A DNA stretch of 64,000 nt, taken from NCBI GenBank assembly GCA_008638415.1, contig VWVT01000002.1, forward strand, positions 62,001 through 126,000. The letters are read 5' to 3'. Below the pieces are notes generated by a model, which searched no databases, was not told where the DNA came from, and saw nothing but the letters and a program-made list of their open reading frames with translations. Origin of the DNA: Nocardiopsis sinuspersici (GTDB taxonomy: Bacteria; Actinomycetota; Actinomycetes; Streptosporangiales; Streptosporangiaceae). The translations under genes were made by a program, and so were the position numbers. Below, piece by piece: positions 1-8,626 of this stretch (position 1 is its first letter; every line of letters starts with the position of its first letter).

Positions 1-651
1 CGCGCCTTCGGGCGTCCGCCCGGCTCCACCACACCGGGCAGCGGCACCTGGCTGTCCGCGCCCAACGGCATCCACTTCCACCCGCCGATCCACCTGTGGG
101 TCCAGGAGAGAACCGAGGACCGACCCGGAATGGACCTGATCGCCCTCCAGATCCACCACGACGTGGACGACACCGCGCACCTGATCCGCCTGGCCGAGGG
201 GCTCTCCGAGGAGGCCTACCGGCGGGTGCGGGCACCCGGGCTGACCGTCCTGGAGTGGGACGGGCCCGAGGAGTCGGTCGCCGCCGTCCTCGACCACCTC
301 GTCCGGGCCAAGGAGGTGTGGCTCGCCTCGATCGAGGGGGCCGACCTCCCCGAACCGGGCGCGGACGACACCGGGGGCCTGCTCGAACGGCACACCCGTG
401 TCAGCGCGCGCTGGATCGCCACGGTCGACGACATCGGACGCCGCGGCGCCTGGGGCGACCGGCTGATCGACGCCCTGTGCGACCCGCCCGAGAGCTTCGT
501 CCTCGGCAGCGTCGTCGCACACGTACTGACCTACTCCGCGCACCGCAGGCAGCTCGTCCGCCACATGCTGCGCGCGGAGGGCCTGGAGGTGGGTCACGGC
601 GATCCCATCGAATGGCTACAGGACCGACACCACGACGGAGGTACACAGTGA
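1..651 (+). CDS. AraC-type regulator with C-terminal DinB-like domain (5' truncated)
   Basis: The reading frame is open from base 1 through the ATG at 130 to a TGA at 649-651, so the gene begins before the window. The first residues (AFGRPPGS...) resemble the end of an AraC-type helix-turn-helix. The remaining roughly 170 residues look like a DinB/YfiT-type four-helix domain: an early His pair (IHHD), a central helix with W residues, and a late H-x(6)-H pair (VVAHVLTYSAHRR) that could bind metal. AraC-DinB fusions are known in actinobacteria. An alternative is a stand-alone DinB protein starting at 130, but the open upstream frame and the lack of a clear Shine-Dalgarno argue against it. The stop overlaps the GTG of the next gene, suggesting co-transcription. 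The inducer is unknown. Confidence 0.65.
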   Translation, partial: RAFGRPPGSTTPGSGTWLSAPNGIHFHPPIHLWVQERTEDRPGMDLIALQIHHDVDDTAHLIRLAEGLSEEAYRRVRAPGLTVLEWDGPEESVAAVLDHLVRAKEVWLASIEGADLPEPGADDTGGLLERHTRVSARWIATVDDIGRRGAWGDRLIDALCDPPESFVLGSVVAHVLTYSAHRRQLVRHMLRAEGLEVGHGDPIEWLQDRHHDGGTQ

Positions 652-1187
652 GCAGGACGGTCTACAACACCGCGACGAGCCTGGACGGCTTCATCGCCAC
701 CGAGGACCACTCCCTGGAGTGGCTCTTCTCCGCCGACGGGGACGACGCCCTGGGGGAGGTCGAGGACTTCATCCGGAACGCGGGCGCGATCCTGTGCGGC
801 GCGAGCACCTACGAGTGGATCCTGCGCCACGAGGGTGACAAGCCCTGGCCCTACGGCACTCCCACGTGGGTACTCACCCACCGGGACCTGCCCAGGGTCG
901 AGGGCGACGTCCGCTTCGCCGGCGCGGACACCGACCAGGAACTGCGCGACCTGCACGCGGAGATGGTCGAGACGGCCGACGGGCGCGACGTGTGGCTGGT
1001 CGGCGGTGGCGGGATCGCCGCGGACCTGGCCCGGCTCGGGCTGCTCGACGAGGTGGTCGTGTCGATCGCCCCGGCCACCCTGGGCTCGGGGGCGCCGCTG
1101 CTGGCCGGACGTGTGGACCTGAGGGTGCTGGACGTGCACCGCGCCGGGGACTTCGCCTGCGCACGGTACGAGGTCGTCCGCCGCTGA
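648..1187 (+). CDS. Dihydrofolate reductase family protein (RibD C-terminal fold)
   Basis: This is a 179-residue protein starting at a GTG that overlaps the upstream stop (GTGA), so the two genes are probably translationally coupled. The N-terminus VYNTATSLDGFIA is the family's first strand and loop. The middle has an ILCGASTYEW segment, and VWLVGGGGIAADL is the NADPH-binding Gly-rich stretch. The family contains flavin-independent NADPH reductases related to RibD and DHFR. Most small actinobacterial members have no assigned substrate, and none can be assigned here. Pairing with an AraC/DinB regulator suggests a stress- or xenobiotic-responsive two-gene unit, which is inference. Confidence 0.85.
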   Translation: MSRTVYNTATSLDGFIATEDHSLEWLFSADGDDALGEVEDFIRNAGAILCGASTYEWILRHEGDKPWPYGTPTWVLTHRDLPRVEGDVRFAGADTDQELRDLHAEMVETADGRDVWLVGGGGIAADLARLGLLDEVVVSIAPATLGSGAPLLAGRVDLRVLDVHRAGDFACARYEVVRR

Positions 1188-1282
1188 CGGGGACGGGGGA
1201 CGCCACGGGACGGCCGGAGCCGGGGCCCGCCGGAAGGACCGGGCGGGTCCGCCACCAGGACGCCTCGGACCCGGGGCGTCCC

Positions 1283-1780
1283 TCAGACGTGTTCCAGCGC
1301 GCGCAGGCGCTCGGCGGCCCGCGCGATCTCGTTCTCGGTGAACACGGCGACGCCGTGCTCCTGGAGCAGCCGCGCGGTGACCCCCTCGCCGGGCGCCTTG
1401 CGCCCGGTGAAGGACCCGTCGTAGACCTCGTGCAGTCCGCAGGACGGGCTCGACTCCTTGAGCACGGCCACGCCCACGCCGTGCGCCCGGGCGGTGGCCA
1501 GCGCCGCGCGGGCGCCGTCCACGAAGTGGCCGGTCACGTCCCGCCCGTCGGGGGTGAGGATGCGCGCACGCCCCGCGAGCACCTCGGCGGCGGTGGCGCC
1601 GGGCTCGATCTCGGCGGGCGGTCGGGGCACCGGCAGGCCGCCCGCGACCTCCGGGCAGTGCACCACGAGGCGCCCCTCCTCGCGCCAGCGGGCGACCACG
1701 TCGTCCTCGACCGTCTTGGCGCGTCCGTCGTAGCGCACCCTGCGTCCCATGAGGCAGGCGCTGACCAGCACCTTGCGCAT
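1283..1780 (-). CDS. DUF523 domain protein (YbbK-like)
   Basis: This 165-residue protein has the DUF523 hallmarks: an N-terminal VLVSACLMGRRVRYDG with a conserved Cys, CPEVAGGLPVPRPP, and KESSPSCG with two further conserved residues around a Cys. Members are short cytoplasmic proteins with conserved cysteines and no established biochemical role. The full family length is present. It is read in the same direction as der, but a large hairpin at 1942-2002 separates them, so it is probably transcribed separately. The product call is firm at family level only. Confidence 0.85.
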   Translation of the reverse strand: MRKVLVSACLMGRRVRYDGRAKTVEDDVVARWREEGRLVVHCPEVAGGLPVPRPPAEIEPGATAAEVLAGRARILTPDGRDVTGHFVDGARAALATARAHGVGVAVLKESSPSCGLHEVYDGSFTGRKAPGEGVTARLLQEHGVAVFTENEIARAAERLRALEHV

Positions 1781-1941
1781 GACTCCCCCTCTCGCCCGGT
1801 CACCACGCTACCGGGCCGCGGCACGGGCGGACCGTTCCCGGCCGCGGTGCGAGAAACCCACGGTGCACGCTCGCCCGTACCGGCTGCGGGGGCGTTGGCC
1901 GGATGCCGCAGCGGTTCGGGCGCCCCCAGGCTCCCACCGGC

Positions 1942-2002
1942 GATGATCTTGCTCCCAGTGGCACTGCCGGCGGCCGAGAGTGCCGCCAAGAGCAAGATCA
2001 TC
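1942..2002 (-). terminator. Long AT-rich hairpin downstream of der
   Basis: Arms of 22 nt at 1942-1963 and 1981-2002 pair at 18 of 22 positions around a 17-nt loop. The outer 13 bp (GATGATCTTGCTC / GAGCAAGATCATC) are perfect and unusually AT-rich for this genome. It begins 24 nt after the der stop and probably ends that transcript. There is no T-run. Confidence 0.55.
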
Positions 2003-2025
2003 CGGTGCGGGTCCCGGTCAGCGCG

Positions 2026-3462
2026 TCAGCGGCGGCGGTGCTTGCGGTCGGGACGCACGCTGCCCCTGGAGGCGCGTCCCGGAGCACCGGCCCTCTTCTC
2101 GCGGATCCGCATGCTGATGTGCACCGGGGAGCCCTCGAAACCGAAGTCCTCCCGCAGGCGCCTCTCGATGAAGCGGCGGTAGTTGTCCTCCAGGAACCCG
2201 GTGGTGAACAGGACGAAGTGCGGCGGACGCGCACCCGCCTGCGTCGCGAACAGGATCTTGGGCTGCTTGCCGCCGCGCACCGGCGGCGGGGTCGCGGCCA
2301 CCAGGTCCTTGAGCCAGTTGTTGAGCTGCCCGGTCGGGATGCGCTGGTTCCACCCGCTCAGGCTGGTCTCGATCGCCGGGACCAGCTTCTCCATGTGGCG
2401 CCCGGTCTTGGCCGAGACGTTCACACGCGGGGCCCAGGCGACCCTCGACAGTTGGCGGTCGATCTCCTTCTCCAGGTAGATCCGGCGCTCGTCGTCCAGG
2501 ACGTCCCACTTGTTGAAGGCCAGGACCAGGCCGCGGCCGGCCTCCAGCACCTGCTCGACGATCCGGATGTCCTGCTCGGCGAGGGGCTCGCTGACGTCCA
2601 TCAGCACCACGGCGATCTCGGCCCGCTCCAACGCGGTCCCGGTGCGCATGGTGGCGTAGTAGTCGGCTCCCTGCAGGTTGCGGAACCGGCGGCGGATACC
2701 GGCGGTGTCGATGAACTTCCAGGTCCGGCCGCCCAGTTCGACCAGTTCGTCCACCGCGTCGCGGGTCGTGCCCGCCACCGAGTCCACGACCACGCGGTCC
2801 TCGTCGGCCAGCCGGTTGAGCAGGCTGGACTTGCCCACGTTGGGGCGGCCCAGCAGCGCGATGCGGGGCGGGCCGTCCTCGCCCTCGTCGTCGTCCTCCC
2901 CGATGGGCTGCTCGGGGAACTCCGCGACGAGCGCGTCCAGCAGGTCGCCGGTGCCCCGGCCGTGCAGGGCGCTGATCGGGTAAGGCTCGCCCACGCCGAG
3001 CTGCCACAGGTCGAGCGCGTCGGCCTCCTGCTTGCTGCCGTCGACCTTGTTGGCGGCCAGCACCACGGGGCGCTTGGTCGAGCGCAGCACACGGGTGACG
3101 GCGGCGTCGGCGTCGGTCACGCCGACCGTCGCGTCCACCACGAACAGGATGACGTCGGCGGTCTGTGCGGCGTACTCGGCCTGCTGGGCGACCATGGCGG
3201 CCAGACCGCTGAGGTTGCTCTCCCAGCCGCCGGTGTCCACCAGGGTGAACTTGGTGTTCTGCCACTGGGCGTCGTAGGCGACCCGGTCACGGGTCACACC
3301 CGGCACGTCCTCCACCACGGCCTCGCGGCGGCCGATGATGCGGTTGACCAGGCTGGATTTGCCCACGTTGGGGCGGCCGACCACGGCCACCACGGGGAGG
3401 GCCGCGGGCTCGGCGGCGTCGGCGCCCTCATGGCCGACGTCAAGGTTGTCGAAGTCACTCAT
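2026..3462 (-). CDS. der: Ribosome biogenesis GTPase Der (EngA)
   Basis: Der has 478 residues with two tandem G domains, the signature of this essential GTPase of 50S subunit maturation. The P-loops GRPNVGKSS lie at about residues 29-37 and 205-213. The G4 motif NKVD is at about 138-141 and a second NKWD lies in domain two. The C-terminal KH-like domain follows and ends in a basic tail, PDRKHRRR. The first about 22 residues are an acidic extension. Actinobacteria usually keep der next to cmk, as here. The 202-bp gap to cmk holds no gene; plsC, found between them in some bacteria, is absent. Confidence 0.97.
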   Translation of the reverse strand: MSDFDNLDVGHEGADAAEPAALPVVAVVGRPNVGKSSLVNRIIGRREAVVEDVPGVTRDRVAYDAQWQNTKFTLVDTGGWESNLSGLAAMVAQQAEYAAQTADVILFVVDATVGVTDADAAVTRVLRSTKRPVVLAANKVDGSKQEADALDLWQLGVGEPYPISALHGRGTGDLLDALVAEFPEQPIGEDDDEGEDGPPRIALLGRPNVGKSSLLNRLADEDRVVVDSVAGTTRDAVDELVELGGRTWKFIDTAGIRRRFRNLQGADYYATMRTGTALERAEIAVVLMDVSEPLAEQDIRIVEQVLEAGRGLVLAFNKWDVLDDERRIYLEKEIDRQLSRVAWAPRVNVSAKTGRHMEKLVPAIETSLSGWNQRIPTGQLNNWLKDLVAATPPPVRGGKQPKILFATQAGARPPHFVLFTTGFLEDNYRRFIERRLREDFGFEGSPVHISMRIREKRAGAPGRASRGSVRPDRKHRRR

Positions 3463-3664
3463 GTACTGCTCCCGGTTCTTCGTCCTCGCGCGCCCAGGAT
3501 GCGTGCCGCGAGGATGCGTAGGATCGACCCCGCCCCGGTGTCCCGGAGGGCGCGGATCGGCGAACGGGCGCTGTCGGCGCCCGTGTACTGGCCACGGGGA
3601 AAGAACCCCCGCGGATGTTCGTGTGTTCCCCGAAAGTGGTTGTTGTCGGCCGGTGTGGCCGGTG

Positions 3665-4360
3665 TTACCGGTCGCGGGCCTCGTCGGCCAGCTTGGAGAC
3701 CAGGGCGACGACCTCGTCCAGGGTCAGCCCGGTGGTGTCGAGCTCGGTGGCGTCGGCGGTCTGCCTGAGCGGCGAGTGCGCCCGGTTGGAGTCCAGCTCG
3801 TCGCGCCGGGCCAGGTCGGCCTGGGTGGCGGCGACGTCGCTGGTGCGGACTTCCTTGCTGCGCCGCTGGGCACGCGCCTCGGCGCTGGCGGTCAGGAACA
3901 GCTTGACCGTGGCGTCGGGGGCGACGACGGTGGTGATGTCGCGGCCCTCCACCACGATGCCCGCGCTCTCGGCCCTGGCCTTGGCGATGATCTCGCGCTG
4001 GGAGCGGACCATGCGCTCACGCGTCTCGGGCACGGCCGACACCGCGCTGACGTTGGTGGTGACGTCCCTCTCGCGGATCTCGGCGGCCACGTCGCGGCCG
4101 TCCACGGTCACCGTGGGGGCGTTCGGGTCGGTGCCCATGACGATGACGGGGCGCTCGACGAGGGAGGCCACGGCCTCGGCGTCGTTGACGTTCACGTCGT
4201 TGGACAGCATCCACCAGGTGATCGCCCGGTACATGGCCCCGGTGTCGAGGTAACGCAGGTTCCGCACCCTGGCCACACCCCGGGAGGTGCTCGACTTGCC
4301 CGACCCGGAGGGACCGTCGATCGCGATGACGATGCCCTCGGTGCTGTCCTGCGCGCTCAC
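3665..4360 (-). CDS. cmk: (d)CMP kinase
   Basis: Cytidylate kinase, 231 residues, phosphorylates CMP and dCMP. Walker A is [12 protein letters not shown] near the start, followed by [10 protein letters not shown] and the phosphate-binding [13 protein letters not shown]. The LID-type segment [15 protein letters not shown] contains the family's conserved Arg/Asp residues. I chose the GTG at 4360 because it lies just before the conserved Walker A. The frame stays open to 4897 but that extension overlaps tyrA and is low in family similarity. It sits between tyrA and der in the conserved actinobacterial order. Confidence 0.95.
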   Translation of the reverse strand: MSAQDSTEGIVIAIDGPSGSGKSSTSRGVARVRNLRYLDTGAMYRAITWWMLSNDVNVNDAEAVASLVERPVIVMGTDPNAPTVTVDGRDVAAEIRERDVTTNVSAVSAVPETRERMVRSQREIIAKARAESAGIVVEGRDITTVVAPDATVKLFLTASAEARAQRRSKEVRTSDVAATQADLARRDELDSNRAHSPLRQTADATELDTTGLTLDEVVALVSKLADEARDR

Positions 4361-4455
4361 TGCCGTTGACTCCCGCTTGCTGCCACTGTTGCCGACGCCC
4401 AACCCTACCGGTGACCCGTGTGTGCGGCGGACCGTACGGCCCCGCGCCCGAGCGG

Positions 4456-5616
4456 TCACACCCCGGGGTGGACCGACCAGCCGTCGGCGGCCAGTGCCCG
4501 CGCGAGCGTGTCCACGGCGTCGGGCAGCACGTACAGCTGCGCCACACCCAGCGGCAGACCGGGGGTGTGCTCGATGCGCACGTCCTCGATGTTGACCCCG
4601 GCCTCCGCCGCGGCGGCGAACAGCCGGCCCAGCGAACCGGGCTCGTCGGGGATGACCACCGGGATCACCGTGTACTCGGGCCTGTGGACGGTGCCGTGCT
4701 TGCCGGGGATGCGGCCGTGCCCGGACCGCCCGCGCTCCAGCAGGTCGCGCACCGGCGCCAGGGTCTGCGAGGACGGGCCGTCGTGCGCCCGTCCCGCCGT
4801 CGCGCGCAGGGCGTCGGCGGCCGCCGCCAGGTCGGCGGCCATCGCCTCCAGCACCTCCGCGACCGGGGCGGCGTTGTGCGTGAGGATCTCGGACCACATG
4901 GCGGGGTCGCCGCCCGCCACCCGGGTGACGTCGCGCACGCCCTGTCCCGCCAGGGTCAGCGCCGCTCCGTCACCGGAGACCAGCCGGGCCGCCACCGCGG
5001 AGGAGGCCACGTGCGGGGCGTGCGAGACCAGCGCCACCGCGCGGTCGTGCGCCCCGGCGTCCAGCACCGTCGGGTCCGCGCCGCACAGGCGGGCGATCTC
5101 GGCGACCGCCGCGACGGCCTGCGGGTCGGCCTTGCCGGTGGGGCACAGTGCCCAGGAGCGGCCCAGGAACAGGTCGGCGCGTGCGGCGCCGGGCCCCTGC
5201 TTCTCCCGGCCGCCCATCGGGTGCCCGGGGACGAACGTGGCCATGTCGCAGCCCATCCGCTCGGCCTCGGCCAGCACACTCGCCTTCACACTGGCCACGT
5301 CCGTGTACACGTGGGCCAGGCCCCGGTCCTGCGCGCGGCGCAGGACGGAGGGGATGGCGGCGGGCGGCGCCGCGATGACCGCGACGTCCGCGGGAGCCGA
5401 GGACGGGTCGGCGGACTCCTCCAGAGGATGTCCGGCGCCCAGGTCGCAGGCCAGGCGGAGGGAGGCGCTGTCGGGGTCCGAGAGGACGACGTCGACGCCA
5501 CGGGAGCGCAGGGCGAGCGCCACCGACGTTCCGATGAGGCCGGTCCCGACCACCGCCACCCGGCGCACCGCGGGCCGCTGATCCTCGATGCCCCGCCCGT
5601 CGCTGGTGTTGCCCAC
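4456..5616 (-). CDS. tyrA: Prephenate dehydrogenase with ACT domain
   Basis: This 386-residue protein converts prephenate to 4-hydroxyphenylpyruvate in tyrosine synthesis. The NAD(P)-binding Rossmann motif GTGLIGTS lies at about residues 24-31. VPGHPMGGREKQG carries the catalytic His region, and SHAPHVASS is a further conserved active-site segment. The last about 75 residues (from YTVIPVVIPDEPGSLG) form an ACT domain, implying tyrosine feedback. The GTG start at 5616 is preceded by GGAGAG. It is placed directly downstream of chorismate mutase aroH, so two consecutive pathway steps are adjacent. Confidence 0.95.
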   Translation of the reverse strand: MGNTSDGRGIEDQRPAVRRVAVVGTGLIGTSVALALRSRGVDVVLSDPDSASLRLACDLGAGHPLEESADPSSAPADVAVIAAPPAAIPSVLRRAQDRGLAHVYTDVASVKASVLAEAERMGCDMATFVPGHPMGGREKQGPGAARADLFLGRSWALCPTGKADPQAVAAVAEIARLCGADPTVLDAGAHDRAVALVSHAPHVASSAVAARLVSGDGAALTLAGQGVRDVTRVAGGDPAMWSEILTHNAAPVAEVLEAMAADLAAAADALRATAGRAHDGPSSQTLAPVRDLLERGRSGHGRIPGKHGTVHRPEYTVIPVVIPDEPGSLGRLFAAAAEAGVNIEDVRIEHTPGLPLGVAQLYVLPDAVDTLARALAADGWSVHPGV

Positions 5617-5682
5617 TGCTCTCTCCGCCTCCGACGTGTCCTGTGTTCCCAGCCTACGGTCCGGCCGGGAGCCCGTGCCGCT

Positions 5683-6045
5683 CTACTGAGCGATGTCCAG
5701 CCGCAGGGCCTGGGCCCCGCGCAGGTAGACGTGCTGCAGGTCCGAGCGCGGCCGGTCCGTCTCCACGTGCGCCATGAGCCGGACCACACGCGGCAGGGCG
5801 TGCGGAACGGCGATCTCGGTCGCGCACATCAGCGGGACGTCGGTGAAGCCGAGCTTGCGCGCGGCCAGCGCGGGAAACTCGCTCTTCAGGTCGGGGGTGG
5901 CGGTGAACAGCACGCTGATCACGTCGTCGGTCTCCAGCGCGTTGCGCCGCATCACCTCCGAGACCAGTTCGGCCGTGGCCTCCAGCACCTGATCCCGTTC
6001 GTCCGCGTCGATCTGCACCGCACCGCGGATGGCCCGTACCGCCAC
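5683..6045 (-). CDS. aroH: Chorismate mutase, AroH type
   Basis: This 120-residue protein converts chorismate to prephenate and feeds the adjacent tyrA. The length and the sequences RAIRGAVQID, ATPDLKSEFPALAAR and PLMCATEIAVPHALPRVVR match the trimeric AroH (Bacillus-type) fold, with the conserved Arg and Glu active-site residues. I chose the GTG at 6045 because the family starts at AVRAIRGA. The open frame upstream to 6132 runs through a hairpin region and lacks family similarity. It lies 66 nt upstream of tyrA. Confidence 0.93.
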   Translation of the reverse strand: MAVRAIRGAVQIDADERDQVLEATAELVSEVMRRNALETDDVISVLFTATPDLKSEFPALAARKLGFTDVPLMCATEIAVPHALPRVVRLMAHVETDRPRSDLQHVYLRGAQALRLDIAQ

Positions 6046-6093
6046 GTTCGATCCCGCCTTGTCCTCGTTCGCCGTACCGTCCCCGCACAAGGG

Positions 6094-6130
6094 GACGGCG
6101 GCCGCCACCCGGAGGGGGACGGCCGCCGTC
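6094..6130 (-). terminator. Hairpin between rluB and aroH
   Basis: An 11-bp perfect stem (GACGGCGGCCG / CGGCCGCCGTC) with a 15-nt loop lies 8 nt after the rluB stop. It is a plausible GC-type terminator that would uncouple aroH-tyrA from the scp-rluB operon. Confidence 0.5.
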
Positions 6131-6138
6131 AACTGTAT

Positions 6139-7992
6139 CTACAGGCCCGCCGCCTCGTAGAGTTCGCTCACCTCACGGGAGGTCAGCGCCCGCATCGTGC
6201 CCAGCTTGAGGGTGTTGAGGTCGATCGGGCCGACCTGTGTACGGGCGAGGTCGGCGACCGGGTGGCCGACGGCCTCCATCAGGCGGCGCACGATGTGCTT
6301 GCGCCCCTCGTGCAGCCGGATCTCGACGAGCGCCTTGGGCGGCTCGTTCTCGACCACGCGGAAGGAGTCGACCTCGACCGGGCCGTCCTCCAGCTCGACG
6401 CCCTTCTGGACCTCGCGCACGACCCGGTGCGGAACCGGGCCGGGCACCTTGGCGATGTAGGTCTTGACGACCTTGTACCGCGGGTGGGTGAGCCGGTTGG
6501 CCAGCTCGCCGTCGTTGGTCAGCAGGATGAGGCCCTCGGTCTCGGTGTCCAGCCGGCCCACGTGGAAGATCCGCTCCGTGGTCTGGCCGGTGTAGTCGGC
6601 CAGGGTGGGACGGCCCTCGGGGTCCCACATGGTGCTGACGACGCCGCGCGGCTTGTTGAGGGCGAAGTACAGCTTGTCCGGGGCGGTGACCACGCGCATG
6701 TCGTCGACGCGGATCTCGGAGGTCTCCGGGTTGACCCGGGCGCCGAAGCGGCGCACGACCTGGCCGTCCACACTGACGCGTCCGGCCGCGATCATCTCCT
6801 CGCTGGCGCGGCGGCTGGCGACACCGGCCGCCGCGAGCGCCTTCTGGAGGCGGATCCCGTCCTTGACGTCGGTGTAGGTGTCGCGGTCCTCGTCGGGGAC
6901 GCGGTCCTCGTCGTTGGGGTCGTAGTCGGCGCGCAGTGCCTTGAGCCGCTCGCGGGCGGCCTTGGAGAGCTGGCCCTCCTTCTTGGGACCGCTCGCCGGT
7001 GCGCCGCTCTGGGGCGCGGGACGGTTGCCGCGCTCGCCCCCGAGGGCACGGCGCTTGTCGCGGTCGCTGAGCTTCTCGCGGTTGCTGCGCTTGTCCCGAC
7101 CGCCGCGGGAGTCACCGCGGTCGCGGTCGTCGCGTCCGACACCCGGGCCACGCCCGCTCCGCTCGTAACGGCCGCCACCACGCTGGTCGTCACGACCACG
7201 GCCGGTGGAGCGATCACCCGCACCACGGGAGTCACGGCCGTCACGGTCGCCATAGGAACGGCGGTCGTCGCGCCCGCCCCCGGAGGAGCGGCGGTCGTCC
7301 CGTCCACGGTCATCACGGCCACGGTCGTCGCGGCCGCCCCGGTAACCACCGCGGTCGCCGCCGAAGGAGCGGCCCTCGCCGCGCTGGCCGTCCCGGCCAC
7401 CGCGGTTGTCGCGGTCACCGTGGGAACGGCGGTCGTCGCGGTCACGGAAGTCGCGCCCGCCACGGTCGTCCCGGTCCCCCCGGAACCCGCCGCGGTCGCG
7501 GTCGTCGCGTCCGACACCCGGGCCACGTCCGCCCCGCTCGTAACGGCCGCCACCACGCTGGTCGTCACGACCACGGCCGGTGGAGCGATCACCCGCACCA
7601 CGGGAGTCACGGCTGTCACGGTCGCCATAGGAACGGCGGTCGTCGCGGTCACGGAAGTCACGTCCGCCGCGGCTGTCACGGTCGCCGCCACGGAAGTCGC
7701 GTCCGCCGCGGTCGCCGCGCTGGTCCCGATCACTCCGGAACCCGCCGCGGTCGCGGTCGTCGCGACCGCCCTGGAAGCCGCCGCGGTCGCGGTCGTCGCG
7801 GCCACCGCCCTCGGAGCGGCGGTCGTCACGGCCCTTCCGGCCGTGGTCGTCCCGGTAACCGCCGCGGGGACGGTCGTCCCTGCGGTCCCGGTCCTCACGG
7901 CGGCCCTGGCCGCCGCGCTTGTCGTAGTCGCCGCGCTCACCGCGCGGGGCATTGTCCCGCGCACCGCGGGATCTTTCGTTAGGTGTGCTCAC
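6139..7992 (-). CDS. rluB: RluB/RsuA-family pseudouridine synthase with giant Arg/Asp/Gly-rich tail
   Basis: The 617-residue protein has its catalytic core only in residues about 380-617. An S4 RNA-binding domain (IRLQKALAAAGVASRR) is followed by the pseudouridine synthase domain with HVGRLDTETEGL, whose catalytic Asp is near residue 482, and EGRKHIVRRLMEAVGHPV. Family members modify a single uridine in the 23S rRNA peptidyl-transferase region. The first about 330 residues are low-complexity Arg, Asp and Gly (RDDRDRGGF-like units), probably disordered and RNA-binding. Actinobacterial RluB proteins often carry such tails, but this one is very long and contains a large internal duplication. The start overlaps the scpB 3' end by 14 nt. 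Confidence 0.93.
   Translation of the reverse strand: MSTPNERSRGARDNAPRGERGDYDKRGGQGRREDRDRRDDRPRGGYRDDHGRKGRDDRRSEGGGRDDRDRGGFQGGRDDRDRGGFRSDRDQRGDRGGRDFRGGDRDSRGGRDFRDRDDRRSYGDRDSRDSRGAGDRSTGRGRDDQRGGGRYERGGRGPGVGRDDRDRGGFRGDRDDRGGRDFRDRDDRRSHGDRDNRGGRDGQRGEGRSFGGDRGGYRGGRDDRGRDDRGRDDRRSSGGGRDDRRSYGDRDGRDSRGAGDRSTGRGRDDQRGGGRYERSGRGPGVGRDDRDRGDSRGGRDKRSNREKLSDRDKRRALGGERGNRPAPQSGAPASGPKKEGQLSKAARERLKALRADYDPNDEDRVPDEDRDTYTDVKDGIRLQKALAAAGVASRRASEEMIAAGRVSVDGQVVRRFGARVNPETSEIRVDDMRVVTAPDKLYFALNKPRGVVSTMWDPEGRPTLADYTGQTTERIFHVGRLDTETEGLILLTNDGELANRLTHPRYKVVKTYIAKVPGPVPHRVVREVQKGVELEDGPVEVDSFRVVENEPPKALVEIRLHEGRKHIVRRLMEAVGHPVADLARTQVGPIDLNTLKLGTMRALTSREVSELYEAAGL
7115..7272 (-). repeat. Internal duplication in rluB tail, copy 1
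   Basis: This 158-bp segment is repeated 375 bp away at 7490-7647 with, by my reading, three base differences. Both copies are in frame and encode Arg/Asp/Gly-rich sequence including GGGRYER. The near identity suggests a recent duplication or ongoing gene conversion. Confidence 0.85.
7490..7647 (-). repeat. Internal duplication in rluB tail, copy 2
   Basis: Second copy of the 158-bp direct repeat in the rluB low-complexity region. The 375-bp offset is a multiple of three, so unequal crossover here would lengthen or shorten the tail in frame. Confidence 0.85.
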
Positions 7993-8626
7993 CGGTGTCG
8001 TCTAGACCTTCGATGTCGTCGGGGAGGAACGGCGCCAGATCAGGCAGCTCGTCGAGGCCTCGCAGGCCCAACCGTTCCAGGAAATAGGAGGTGGTCCGAT
8101 ACAGCAGCGCACCGGACTCGGAGTCGTGCCCGGCCTCTTCGATCAGCCCCCTCAGTACGAGGGTACGCATAACCCCGTCGCAGTTGACACCGCGTACGGC
8201 GGAGACCCTGCCCCGCGAGACCGGCTGGCGGTAGGCCACCACCGCCATCGTCTCCAGCGCGGCCTGGGTGAGCCGCACCTCCTGCCCCTCCCGGAGGAAG
8301 TGCTCGACGACGTCGGCGCACTCGGGACGCGTGTACACGCGCCATCCGTCGGCCACCGCCCGAAGGTCGAAACCCCTGCCCTGCTCGGTGTATTCCCGGG
8401 ACAGGGACTCCAGGGTCCGTGAGACCACGGTGACGGGCACGTCCAGGGCCCGGGCCAGGTCGTACTCCGACACCGGCTGGTCCACCACCATCAGCACCGC
8501 CTCCAGGTCGCGGCGCAGGGCGGGCGGGGCCTGGGCACCGTCGACCGTGCTCCCGGCGGCCGCCTCCCCGACCACCACGTCCCCGGTGCTTCCGGCGCTT
8601 GCGGCCGTCATGTCCTCGGCGGTCAT
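7979..8626 (-). CDS. scpB: Segregation and condensation protein B
   Basis: ScpB, 215 residues, is a kleisin-interacting dimeric winged-helix protein of the SMC-ScpAB chromosome-condensation complex. The two winged-helix domains are visible: LRRDLEAVLMVVDQPVSEYDLARAL in the first, and LTQAALETMAVVAYRQPVSRGRVSAVRGV, the most conserved ScpB block, in the second. The first about 35 residues are a variable Ala/Gly/Thr-rich leader. Its ATG overlaps the scpA stop by 4 nt (ATGA) and has an upstream GGAGGA. SMC itself is not in the window. Confidence 0.95.
   Translation of the reverse strand: MTAEDMTAASAGSTGDVVVGEAAAGSTVDGAQAPPALRRDLEAVLMVVDQPVSEYDLARALDVPVTVVSRTLESLSREYTEQGRGFDLRAVADGWRVYTRPECADVVEHFLREGQEVRLTQAALETMAVVAYRQPVSRGRVSAVRGVNCDGVMRTLVLRGLIEEAGHDSESGALLYRTTSYFLERLGLRGLDELPDLAPFLPDDIEGLDDTGEHT

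Noticed and set aside
4366..8172. A 1268-codon plus-strand frame opposite tyrA, aroH and rluB
   Set aside because: It is antisense to clear genes and repetitive in composition, a usual by-product of high GC third positions and the low-complexity rluB tail. It has no recognisable domain.
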